A stretch of 34,905 bases of DNA from Verrucomicrobiota bacterium (GTDB lineage: Bacteria > Verrucomicrobiota > Verrucomicrobiia > Limisphaerales > UBA11358). Each line of letters begins with the position of its first letter. Position 1 is the first letter of the stretch. A program made the translations under genes and the position numbers. Below the pieces are notes generated by a model, which made no database searches, had not been told where the DNA came from, and was given only the letters and a program-made list of their open reading frames with translations. Positions 1 to 7,541 of this stretch are shown here, piece by piece. The stretch spans positions 1 to 34,905 of the forward strand of contig JAJPJM010000171.1 of assembly GCA_021324235.1 (NCBI GenBank), written 5' to 3'.

Positions 1-531
1 GCGCGTCGCGCCGATGCCTTTCGTCCACGCCAGCGCCACCTGCTTTGCGTGGCCGCTGGGATTTTGATAAACGCCGATCAACGCCGGGACGCCTTTGCCC
101 TCGGTGTATTGGCGGCGCACGATGTGGCCCGGCCCCTTGGGCGCGACCAGAATCACGTCCACATTCTTCGGCGGCACGATGGTTTTGAAATGAATCGAGA
201 ACCCGTGCGAGAACAATAGCGTCTTGCCCTTCGTCAGATTCGGGGCGATGTCCTGCTGATAAACCTTCGCCTGTTTCGTGTCCGGCAAGGCGACAAAAAT
301 CACGTCCGCGCGCCGGACCGCTTCCGCCGTCGGATAAACCTTGAATCCCTTTTCCCGGGCGACGGGGATGGACTTGCTGCCTTCGTAAAGGCCGATGATG
401 ACGTGGCAGCCGCTGTCCTTGAGGTTGAGCGCGTGGGCGTGGCCCTGGGAGCCGAAGCCGAGCACGGCGAGCGTTTTGTTTCGCAACACGCCGAGGTTGG
501 CGTCCTTGTCCGTATAAACTTTTGCAGGCAT
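1..531 (-). CDS. ilvC: Ketol-acid reductoisomerase, N-terminal part (cut by window edge)
   Basis: Cytosolic NADPH-dependent enzyme of branched-chain amino acid synthesis; it isomerises and reduces acetolactate or acetohydroxybutyrate. The 177 codons present begin MPAKVYTDKDANLGVL and carry the Rossmann dinucleotide loop GFGSQGHAHALNL (residues 25-37), followed by LFSHGFSIHF and APKGPGHIVRR, all typical of IlvC. Family members are about 330 residues, so the C-terminal knotted helical domain lies outside the window. The ATG is at 531-529. It lies 68 bases downstream of ilvN on the same strand, the usual ilvN-ilvC order. The gap holds a heptameric repeat (539-566). Identity is certain; completeness cannot be judged. 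Confidence 0.95.
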   Translation of the reverse strand, partial: MPAKVYTDKDANLGVLRNKTLAVLGFGSQGHAHALNLKDSGCHVIIGLYEGSKSIPVAREKGFKVYPTAEAVRRADVIFVALPDTKQAKVYQQDIAPNLTKGKTLLFSHGFSIHFKTIVPPKNVDVILVAPKGPGHIVRRQYTEGKGVPALIGVYQNPSGHAKQVALAWTKGIGATR

Positions 532-538
532 GGGTGAA

Positions 539-566
539 TTTACGATTTGTGATTTACGATTTCAAA
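539..566. repeat. Degenerate heptamer tandem repeat, ilvN-ilvC gap
   Basis: Four consecutive heptamers, TTTACGA TTTGTGA TTTACGA TTTCAAA, fill much of the 68-base gap between ilvN and ilvC. It belongs to the set of period-7 repeats seen elsewhere in this window, but only one arm is visible here. Confidence 0.6.
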
Positions 567-599
567 ACCGGCGCCGTGAGGCTTTTCCGGTTCGATCAG

Positions 600-1073
600 T
601 TACTTTCTTGGCAGGGCGGCCTTGCCGGTGCGCGTGAGTTCCAGCACCCCGAACGAATCCATCAGTTCCAGGAATTTGTCCACCTTGCTCTCGGCGCCGG
701 TGATTTCGACGGTGAGCGACTTGGGCTGCACGTCCACGATTTTGGCGCGGAAAATGTCCGTGATCTGCATCACCTCGGCGCGCGACTTGGAATCCACCGC
801 CACCTTCACCAGCACCAGTTCGCGGTCCACGTATTCGCCTTCGTGAAAATCCTGCACCTTGATGACATCCGGCAGTTTGTTGAGCTGCTTGACGATCTGC
901 TCCACCGTGGCCTCATCGCCGTGTGTGACAATGGTCATTCGCGACGTCTTGGGGTCCTGCGTCGGGCCGACGTTGAGCGTGTCAATGTTGTAACCGCGGC
1001 CGCTGAACAGGCCGGCCACGCGCGTGAGTACGCCAAACTTGTTCTCCACCAGAATTGAAATGGTATGTCGCAT
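600..1073 (-). CDS. ilvN: Acetolactate synthase small (regulatory) subunit
   Basis: Regulatory subunit of acetohydroxyacid synthase, which activates the catalytic subunit and confers valine feedback inhibition. The 157-residue protein starts MRHTISILVENKFGVLTRVA, the signature of the N-terminal ACT domain, with GLFSGRGYNIDTLNVG next. The C-terminal half (from about residue 85, RELVLVKVAVD) is the second conserved domain. Length matches the family (about 155-165). A longer reading from 1106 adds 11 residues unlike the family, so 1073 is chosen; it is preceded by a GGGAC purine stretch. The catalytic subunit gene ilvB is not adjacent: the next gene upstream is a glycosidase. Confidence 0.95.
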   Translation of the reverse strand: MRHTISILVENKFGVLTRVAGLFSGRGYNIDTLNVGPTQDPKTSRMTIVTHGDEATVEQIVKQLNKLPDVIKVQDFHEGEYVDRELVLVKVAVDSKSRAEVMQITDIFRAKIVDVQPKSLTVEITGAESKVDKFLELMDSFGVLELTRTGKAALPRK

Positions 1074-1175
1074 AAGTCCCGTTGGAACGGAAGGACAGGC
1101 TAACAACCCGAATGAATGGGGTCAATTTGCAATTTTTAAGGGCCTGCCCTATGGCGCCACCCTGGCCAACGCGTG

Positions 1176-2267
1176 TCAGTTGTGGGACGGTTTGTCCAGC
1201 ACCTGTCCATGCATCGCTTGCTTGAAAAATTCACCCGCGCCGGTGAGCTTAAAATCCCAGTTTTGCAACAGCGTCGGATCCCACTCCGGATCGTAACACC
1301 AGACCACCCAACTGATGCCCCTGCTTTCCAGGTAGTTGACAATCTGCGGCCCGTAGTCGCTGTCCTTGAGCACCGTTCCCGGGGGCACGGAAAAACCGAT
1401 TTCCGTCGCGATGACCGGATACCGGGCGGCGGCGAATCCGAAGTCCTCCTCCCATTTGGACGGCCAGGGCTGCGACCGTTTGTTCGGGTACGGGTGCGTG
1501 ACGTAGCCGATGCCTTCCGCATTGATGGGCTCGAGGTTCAGCGGCGTCAGGTCGTAGGCCCAATCGAATCCGGCCACGAGCGGGATGGTGTTGGTGTCGA
1601 ACGACCGGATCACGCCGATCATTTCCTCGTTCAACTGCTTCCAGTCGCTCCAGGAGACGCTGCCCAGTTGTCCGCGATAAGTGGTCGGTTCGTTGAACAG
1701 TTCGTAGAAGGCGACGGTGCGGTTGCCGTGGAAATGCTGGGAGATGGTCCGCCAGAAGGCGAAGGTTTCCTTGGGCGTGGTGTCATACATCGGGTCCTGG
1801 AACATTTCCATCTTGAGATTGCCGATGCTGTGCCAGTCGATGTCCACGTAGATGCCTTGGTCCGAGCACCAGGTCACCGCCTGGTCGAGCAGTTTGAGAT
1901 ATTCCTGCGGGGTGCGTTCGCGCCACGCAATGGGATGGACCGGAATACGGACGAGTGTGACCCCCATCGTCTTGAGCGACTCGAACAGGTGTTTGTTCCA
2001 ATGTCCCTCGTGTTCGATCTTGTCGGGGTCGGCAATGGACACGCCGCGAAACAGGACGGTTTTGCCATCCGGGTCGACAAACTTGTTTCCCTGCACCCGA
2101 ATCCGGGGAAGCTGCTCCACCTGGGCGTTGTCAAATGGCCGGCCATACGGACGGTCATGCCACCATTGATGATAGCTGTCGGTCTGGGTTGTTTCCTGGG
2201 CATAGGCGCCCGGAAGCCAGAACCACGAGAGGCAAACACCGGTGAGCAGCGGGAGAAGGGTCTTCAT
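1176..2267 (-). CDS. Secreted glycoside hydrolase, GH5-like (cellulase superfamily)
   Basis: Predicted extracytoplasmic beta-glycanase of 363 residues. Residues 1-23 are a signal peptide ending AYAQ. A TIM barrel follows, with the GH5/clan GH-A landmarks: FRGVSIAD near strand 1 (73-80), LVRIPVHP (105-112), DIDWHS (142-147), the acid/base glutamate in FNEP (E193), THPYP (257-261) and the nucleophile glutamate in ATEIGF (E289), then the aromatic WVVWCYDPEW near the end. Both catalytic glutamates are present, so it is probably active. The substrate (cellulose, mannan or another beta-glucan) cannot be set from sequence. It lies 102 bases upstream of ilvN on the same strand, with no functional link evident. 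Confidence 0.88.
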   Translation of the reverse strand: MKTLLPLLTGVCLSWFWLPGAYAQETTQTDSYHQWWHDRPYGRPFDNAQVEQLPRIRVQGNKFVDPDGKTVLFRGVSIADPDKIEHEGHWNKHLFESLKTMGVTLVRIPVHPIAWRERTPQEYLKLLDQAVTWCSDQGIYVDIDWHSIGNLKMEMFQDPMYDTTPKETFAFWRTISQHFHGNRTVAFYELFNEPTTYRGQLGSVSWSDWKQLNEEMIGVIRSFDTNTIPLVAGFDWAYDLTPLNLEPINAEGIGYVTHPYPNKRSQPWPSKWEEDFGFAAARYPVIATEIGFSVPPGTVLKDSDYGPQIVNYLESRGISWVVWCYDPEWDPTLLQNWDFKLTGAGEFFKQAMHGQVLDKPSHN

Positions 2268-2333
2268 TCAGATTAAATACCCGCAAGGAAACACGCTTGG
2301 CAAGCCGCAATGAAAAAGGGGATTGGCCAGGAA

Positions 2334-3155
2334 TCAAAAAAACGGGTTGTGTTCCTGTTCCTCTGCGACCGTCGTCAACGGACCGTGGCCGGGGCAGATC
2401 AACGTTTCCGGCGGCAATGTCAAAATTTGTTCCCTTATTTTTTGCCGGGCCAGGTCCCACGCGCCGTTGCCGTTGCCCATCGAGCCGGCAAAGATCGCGT
2501 CGCCGACGATCGCCACATGTGGGGCGTCCTCCTGCCAGTTGCCGACGATGTACGTCACGCCGTCCTCCGCGTGGCCGGGCGTTTCACGATGGGTGATGCG
2601 CAGGCCGCCGAGATGAATAATTTCATTCGGTTTGTTGCGCTGGTCCACCGGTGCGGCCTTGGAACCCAAATGCAGCCGGGCCCGGGGAAAGACCTCGCGG
2701 ATTTTTGGCAGCGCCTCCACGTGGTCATAGTGCGTATGCGTAATGAAAACATGCCGGAGTTGAAGCTGGTTTTCAGCGAGGCAATCGAGCACGGGTTTCG
2801 CGTCAAGGCCGGTGTCAAACAGCGCCGTCTCGCGGTTGACTTCGTCCCAGACCAGATAGCAATTCACCGTCATGCCCTCCGCGGCGGTCGTGAACACACG
2901 CAATTCGCGCCAGACGCTCAAATCCTTTTCCGCCGGGAGCCAGCCTTTGGCGATGCCTTCGAGCTTTGAAGGATTCAACCCGATCAGTTTGGCGACTGCG
3001 GCATAGTCCGGCTGCTTGCCGGTTTGACCGCTTTCCTCCAGTGCCGCCAGTTCGGCCTCGGAGATGCCGGCAGCCGTCGCGGCGGCGGCGGCCGGGATGC
3101 GGCTCATGGCCCGTGCCTTGCGGATAATGTCGCCCAAATGGTCTTCGAGGTTCAT
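2334..3155 (-). CDS. Metallo-beta-lactamase-fold hydrolase with N-terminal HTH-like domain
   Basis: 273-residue cytoplasmic protein. Residues about 7-62 resemble an XRE-type helix-turn-helix (SRIPAAAAATAAGISEAEL, then ESGQ...YAAVAKLIGL). Residues about 85-273 are a metallo-beta-lactamase/glyoxalase II-like domain with the metal motif HTHYDH (140-145), the PGH motif (His196), the bridging Asp (VGDA, D219) and CPGHGP (His257). All metal ligands of the fold are present. The family includes glyoxalase II, persulfide dioxygenase and many uncharacterised hydrolases; the substrate is unknown. The ATG at 3155 is preferred to 3191 because MNLEDHLGDI begins the helical domain. It diverges from the gene at 3217 across 61 bases. 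Confidence 0.85.
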   Translation of the reverse strand: MNLEDHLGDIIRKARAMSRIPAAAAATAAGISEAELAALEESGQTGKQPDYAAVAKLIGLNPSKLEGIAKGWLPAEKDLSVWRELRVFTTAAEGMTVNCYLVWDEVNRETALFDTGLDAKPVLDCLAENQLQLRHVFITHTHYDHVEALPKIREVFPRARLHLGSKAAPVDQRNKPNEIIHLGGLRITHRETPGHAEDGVTYIVGNWQEDAPHVAIVGDAIFAGSMGNGNGAWDLARQKIREQILTLPPETLICPGHGPLTTVAEEQEHNPFF

Positions 3156-3216
3156 CGCCGAAACGTTGCCGCCTTTTGCGGTTGGTCGCAAGCTTCGGAT
3201 TGCATTGCCATGGCCA

Positions 3217-3600
3217 ATGACGCAATTTCAACTTGTGAAATGCGCCGAACACCAGGCCGAGGCGATCGGCATATGCGCCTATTGCGGCCGGGCGGTGTGT
3301 GCCGGGTGCGCCAATCCGGCCGGAACGCCGCGCCTGGTTTGCTCCCCTGAATGCGCCGCGGCGCTTTCCCGAAATGACCAGATCCTGCAATTGTTGCTCC
3401 ATAAAGCCGCACAGAATGCGCAGGCCAGCGCGTTTTACTGCTATCTGTGCGGCGGCTTGTCGCTGGGCGCCGCCGTGGCCGCCTATTTCGTTTTGCCCCT
3501 GCCGTTCCTGATTTATTTTGCGGCCGCGAGTGGCATCGTTTTCATTCTCTCCGGCGCCTGGTATGGCTGGACCGCGCGAAGACACGTTTCCCGTCCTTGA
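3217..3600 (+). CDS. Small membrane protein with N-terminal zinc-binding B-box-like module
   Basis: 127-residue protein. The first 45 residues hold regularly spaced Cys/His pairs (CAEH, CAYC, CAGC, CSPEC) resembling the B-box-like zinc module that bacterial membrane proteins often carry at the N terminus. Two hydrophobic helices follow (about 72-91 and 94-114), then a short basic tail WTARRHVSRP. The function is not known. The ATG at 3217 is chosen because it directly precedes the zinc module; the in-frame upstream extension (from 3064) runs into the divergent gene and looks like antisense translation. It ends 3 bases before the glycosidase gene, so the two are probably co-transcribed. Confidence 0.7.
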   Translation: MTQFQLVKCAEHQAEAIGICAYCGRAVCAGCANPAGTPRLVCSPECAAALSRNDQILQLLLHKAAQNAQASAFYCYLCGGLSLGAAVAAYFVLPLPFLIYFAAASGIVFILSGAWYGWTARRHVSRP

Positions 3601-3603
3601 AAA

Positions 3604-6381
3604 ATGCCCTGCTGCACCTTGCAAAAGTTATTGTCATATCGATCCGCCAAAAATCTCGTCCGGTTTGGCCTCGCCCAGACACTTTGCTGGCTGCTTCTGT
3701 TGGAAGCTTCCGTTCCCGCCCAGGCCGCGGATCAACTTTCATGGCCGGCGATCACTTCGCAAACCCGGCCGTGGATATGGTGGTGGTGGCCGGGCAGCGC
3801 GGTGGACACAACCAACCTCGCGCGCCAGTTGCAGCTCTTTCATGACGCCGGTCTGGGTGGCGTTCAGGTCACCCCGATCTACGGTGTGAAAGGCTGGGAA
3901 TCATCCTACGTCCAATATCTCAGTCCGGAATGGCTTCAGCTGATGGGCGACACGGTCAGGCAAACGCGCCGGCTGGGCATGGGCATGGACATGACCCTCG
4001 GCACCGGCTGGTGTTTTGGCGGACCCACCGTCAGCGACCACGACGCCAATGCCTTCGTCGTGGTGAAGATATTTGATGTGTCTGCCGCTGAAACCTTCGC
4101 TGAAAAATTCGACCGCACCACCACTCAAGCGCTGGTCGCATTTGGGCCGAACGATAAATCAATTGATTTGACCGGCAAAATGGGTGCAGATGGCGTGATC
4201 AAATGGACGGCGCCGAACGGTTCCTGGCGCGTCTATGCCATTTCGCAAAAGCCTTCCGGCCAGAAGGTCAAGCGCGCCGCACCGGGCGGCGCCGGCTGGA
4301 TGTTGAATCCGCTTTATCCTCAGGCGATGCGTGATTGGCTGGACTGGTTCGACCGGGCTTTCGCCGATTACCACGGCCTCAGGCCGGACGCGGTCTTTCA
4401 GGATTCCTACGAATACCAGGCCGACTGGTCGCCGGATTTCTTCGTTCAATTTAAAAAGCTCCGTGGCTACGAGTTGCAGACGGTCCTGCCGGCGCTTTTT
4501 GGCAATGCCACGAACGAGGAAACCGCCCGCGTCAAATCTGATTATCGCGAAACGGTTTCCGATCTCCTGGCGGAGAAGACCGCTCCGATCTGGATTGACT
4601 GGGCGCACCGGCACGGACTCACCGCGATCTACCAGGCGCATGGTGCGCCCGGCAACTGGCTGGATCTTTATGCAGACGCGGATATTTCGGAAACCGAGAT
4701 GTTTCACAACGATCGTAACCCGCTGATTTCAAAATTTGCCTCCTCGGCCGCGCATGTGACGGGACACGAGTTGGTCGGTGCGGAAACCGGCACCTGGCTC
4801 GCGGAACATTTCACCGAGACGCTGGCCGAACTGAAATATCTCGCCGACGACATGTTCATTTCCGGCGTCAACCACCTTTATTATCATGGCTGTTGTTATT
4901 CGCCCGAGGCGGCGCCCTGGCCGGGCTGGCTGTTCTACGCGGCGACGGAAATGAACCCGCGCAACTCCATCTGGCGCGACGTGCCGGCGCTCAACGAGTA
5001 CATCGCGCGCTGTCAGTCCATTCTCCAATCGGGAAAACCGGACGATGACATCCTGCTCTACTGGCCGATTTCTGATTTATGGAACAATCCTCAGGGGATG
5101 TTGCCCACCATGACCGTCAGCCAGACCGCCTGGTTTGAAAACCAGCCCATCGGCCAGACCGCCAATCAACTCTGGCATCGGGGGTATGGCTTCGACTACG
5201 TCTCCGACCGGCAACTGGTCACCGCGACCACCGTAAAGGGAAACCTTCGGGTTCCCGGCGGTGATTACCGGGTGGTGGTCGTGCCTGTGTGTGAACTCAT
5301 GCCGGTGCCGACGCTGGCCAGGTTGATCGCCCTGGCCCGGGCCGGCGCGACGGTGATCTTTGAATCCCACCTGCCCGCCGATGTGCCGGGCTGGGGCCAT
5401 TTGGAGGAACGCCGCGCGACATTTAAGAAATTGCTGGCTGAAATCAAATCGACCGGCATTGGCGAAAATTTGCAGGAGGCTGCAGTGGGCGAGGGCCGAA
5501 TCCTGGTCGGCAATGATGAGGCGGCCCTGGCTCGGGCTGGCGTTGTGCGTGAGCCGATGACCGATTACCCCGGCCTGTTTTTCGTTCGTCGCTCGTTTGA
5601 CGAAGGCTGGCATTACTTCATTGCCAATCGCGGCGAAACGAATTTTTCCGGTTGGGTGACGCTCGGGCATTCGGCGAAATCCATTGCCATTCTCGACCCG
5701 ATGACGGGAGACACCGGCATGGCCGCCATTCGCCAGGTCAACGGCCAAACGCAGGTATATCTGCAACTGCAACCCGGCGGCTCGCTGATTTTGCGCGCGT
5801 TCGCCCGTCAGGAGGTCAACGGCCCGGCCTGGACCTGCTGGCAGACCAATGGCCCGCCAGTTGAAATTGCCGGCGGGTGGAACGTCAAATTTATCCAGGG
5901 CGGGCCGGTACTTCCCGCGTCCTTCCAAACCACGAAGCTCGCGTCGTGGACGGAACTGGGCGACACCAATGCCCGGCGGTTTGCCGGCACCGCCCTTTAC
6001 ACGATTGCTTTTGACGCCCCGGCGCCGGCCGGCGGAAGTTTTTTTCTTAATCTGGGCACGGTCTGCCAGAGTGCGCGGGTGCGGCTGAATGGGAAGGATT
6101 ATGGCACGTTCATCACATCGCCCTTCGGTGTGGCGGTGGATAATTTAAAACCGACAAACAATAAACTGGAGGTCGAAGTCACCAACGTTTCGGCCAACCG
6201 CATCCGCGATTTGGACCGGCGACACGTGCCGTGGAAAATATTTCACGACATCAATTTTGTGGATATCAACTACCATCCGTTCGATGCCTCAAACTGGCCG
6301 TTGACGGATTCCGGCCTCCTGGGCCCGGTGACGTTGACGCCGATGGCGCCGTGGTTGCCGGTGCAAACTGTGAACAAATAA
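3604..6381 (+). CDS. Secreted GH106-like glycoside hydrolase (alpha-L-rhamnosidase-like)
   Basis: Large 925-residue exported enzyme. A hydrophobic signal (LCWLLLLEASVPAQAA, about 27-42) follows an unusually long polar N terminus, so a downstream non-ATG start is possible. The motif WWWWPGSAVD (59-68) and the following GLGGVQVTPIYG are typical of GH106 and related families. SETEMF (362-367) and GAETGT (392-397) are acidic motifs in the barrel, candidates for catalytic carboxylates. The C-terminal region (about 785-915) is a beta-sandwich like the sugar-binding domain of GH2 enzymes (VRLNGKDYGTF). Characterised GH106 members remove L-rhamnose from plant polysaccharides; the substrate here is inferred only. 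No SusC/D or sulfatase genes are nearby. Confidence 0.82.
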   Translation: MPCCTLQKLLSYRSAKNLVRFGLAQTLCWLLLLEASVPAQAADQLSWPAITSQTRPWIWWWWPGSAVDTTNLARQLQLFHDAGLGGVQVTPIYGVKGWESSYVQYLSPEWLQLMGDTVRQTRRLGMGMDMTLGTGWCFGGPTVSDHDANAFVVVKIFDVSAAETFAEKFDRTTTQALVAFGPNDKSIDLTGKMGADGVIKWTAPNGSWRVYAISQKPSGQKVKRAAPGGAGWMLNPLYPQAMRDWLDWFDRAFADYHGLRPDAVFQDSYEYQADWSPDFFVQFKKLRGYELQTVLPALFGNATNEETARVKSDYRETVSDLLAEKTAPIWIDWAHRHGLTAIYQAHGAPGNWLDLYADADISETEMFHNDRNPLISKFASSAAHVTGHELVGAETGTWLAEHFTETLAELKYLADDMFISGVNHLYYHGCCYSPEAAPWPGWLFYAATEMNPRNSIWRDVPALNEYIARCQSILQSGKPDDDILLYWPISDLWNNPQGMLPTMTVSQTAWFENQPIGQTANQLWHRGYGFDYVSDRQLVTATTVKGNLRVPGGDYRVVVVPVCELMPVPTLARLIALARAGATVIFESHLPADVPGWGHLEERRATFKKLLAEIKSTGIGENLQEAAVGEGRILVGNDEAALARAGVVREPMTDYPGLFFVRRSFDEGWHYFIANRGETNFSGWVTLGHSAKSIAILDPMTGDTGMAAIRQVNGQTQVYLQLQPGGSLILRAFARQEVNGPAWTCWQTNGPPVEIAGGWNVKFIQGGPVLPASFQTTKLASWTELGDTNARRFAGTALYTIAFDAPAPAGGSFFLNLGTVCQSARVRLNGKDYGTFITSPFGVAVDNLKPTNNKLEVEVTNVSANRIRDLDRRHVPWKIFHDINFVDINYHPFDASNWPLTDSGLLGPVTLTPMAPWLPVQTVNK

Positions 6382-6418
6382 ATTTTGTGCTCTGCGACCG
6401 GGCCGCTACGATGACGTC

Positions 6419-7357
6419 ATGTCTGATGCCTACGGCCAGTTGCTCGACGCAACGATCCAACATCTGGAGGATTTGAAATCGCGCGGCGTGCGTAGCGTTG
6501 CCGTGTCGCCCGAAGTCCTCCGTGCCTTGGCACAGCCGGTTACAGGTAGGGACGCGCGGCCCGCGCGTCCGCCGGAAGTCCCGACTCTCAAATCGGACGA
6601 GCCGGCGGCTCGTCCCTACCAAAAGCCAAGGGCCGCCACGCTGCTGCGATCGCCTTTACCGCCTGCTGGGCAGGCGTCTTTGCTCGCGTTGCCGGGCGAA
6701 ACGGTTCCCAACCAAGGGCCGCTGCTGGATCCGCAGGCCAAAGCCGCTGCCTTTGCCGCGTTGCGCGAACGGGCGCTGGCCTGTGTGAAATGCCCCCACC
6801 TGGCGTCGTCGCGCAAAAACGTCGTGTTCGGCGTCGGCAGCATTGATGCCCAGCTCATGTTCGTGGGCGAAGCGCCGGGGGCGGACGAAGATGAGCAAGC
6901 CGAGCCGTTCGTCGGCAAGGCCGGCCAGTTGTTGACCAAAATCATCCAGGCCACGGGACTGCAACGCGCGGATGTTTATATCGGCAACATTTTGAAGTGC
7001 CGGCCCGATACGCCCGGCCAGTCCGCCGGCAACCGCAAACCGACCGCCGAGGAAATGGCCACCTGCATTCCGTATCTGCACGAGCAGATTGATTTGATCC
7101 GGCCCAAAGTGCTCGTCGCCCTCGGTGCGACAGCGGTGGAAGGGTTGCTGGGCAAGACGCTCGGCATCACCAAACTGCGCGGAACCTGGAAGACCTATCG
7201 CGGCATCCCGCTCATGCCGACGTATCATCCGGCCTACCTGCTCCGCAACCAGGCGATGAGCGAGAAGCGCAAGGTCTGGGAGGATATGCTGGCCGTGATG
7301 GAAAAACTAGGCATGTCCATCAGCGAAAAGCAGCGGAATTATTTTCTGAAGGCATAA
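6419..7357 (+). CDS. Uracil-DNA glycosylase, family 4 (Fe-S type)
   Basis: Base-excision repair enzyme that removes uracil from deaminated DNA. Of its 312 residues, about 105-300 are the family 4 catalytic domain: GEAPGADED (150-158), EPFVGKAGQLL (162-172), NILKCRPD (190-197) and HPAYLLR (270-276). The four Fe-S cysteines are C122, C125, C194 and C216. An N-terminal extension of about 100 residues is low-complexity; residues about 43-68 are encoded by a palindromic element (6545-6620) and look like an in-frame insertion. A second small palindrome lies at 6660-6676. The ATG at 6419 begins MSDAYGQLLDATIQHL, a plausible helix. Function is confident; the extension probably has no catalytic role. 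Confidence 0.93.
   Translation: MSDAYGQLLDATIQHLEDLKSRGVRSVAVSPEVLRALAQPVTGRDARPARPPEVPTLKSDEPAARPYQKPRAATLLRSPLPPAGQASLLALPGETVPNQGPLLDPQAKAAAFAALRERALACVKCPHLASSRKNVVFGVGSIDAQLMFVGEAPGADEDEQAEPFVGKAGQLLTKIIQATGLQRADVYIGNILKCRPDTPGQSAGNRKPTAEEMATCIPYLHEQIDLIRPKVLVALGATAVEGLLGKTLGITKLRGTWKTYRGIPLMPTYHPAYLLRNQAMSEKRKVWEDMLAVMEKLGMSISEKQRNYFLKA
6545..6620. repeat. Palindromic element inside the uracil-DNA glycosylase gene
   Basis: A 76-base element bounded by a perfect 10-base inverted repeat, GGTAGGGACG (6545-6554) and CGTCCCTACC (6611-6620). It contains two internal perfect hairpins, each with 10-base stems and a one-base centre: 6550-6570 and 6595-6615. It can fold as a cloverleaf-like pair of hairpins. 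It lies in the reading frame of the glycosylase gene without introducing a stop. It shares the GACGAGCCGGC core with the intergenic element at 7410-7459. Confidence 0.85.
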
Positions 7358-7371
7358 AGGGCAAAGCCGTG

Positions 7372-7391
7372 ACACGGATTCCACGAATTTT
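7372..7391. repeat. Decamer-type intergenic repeat
   Basis: Two units of about 10 bases, ACACGGATTC and CACGAATTTT, just after the glycosylase gene. The phrase resembles short degenerate repeats common between genes in environmental bacterial genomes. A similar three-unit decamer run lies at 9221-9250. Confidence 0.35.
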
Positions 7392-7409
7392 CTGGTAGTC
7401 GTACAGTCA

Positions 7410-7459
7410 GGTGGGGCGAGGCTGCTGACGAGCCGGCTCGCGAGGACGCTCGCCCCACC
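7410..7459. repeat. Intergenic palindromic element, relative of the 6545-6620 element
   Basis: Perfect 11-base inverted repeat GGTGGGGCGAG (7410-7420) and CTCGCCCCACC (7449-7459) enclosing the 12-base palindrome CGAGCCGGCTCG (7429-7440). It shares the overall plan and core words with the element inside the preceding gene. It occupies the middle of the 184-base gap 7358-7541, which otherwise holds no gene. Confidence 0.8.
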
Positions 7460-7541
7460 GAAAGCTGCAAAACACAGCACTGCCAATTTTCTCCTTTTGT
7501 TTCGCAGGGATCGGCGTAAAACCAGATTGGTATCCTAAGAC

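Noticed and set aside
3604-6381. A polysaccharide utilisation locus around the GH106-like and GH5-like enzymes.
   Set aside because: No SusC/D pair, transporter, sulfatase or regulator adjoins them; they are separated by unrelated genes.
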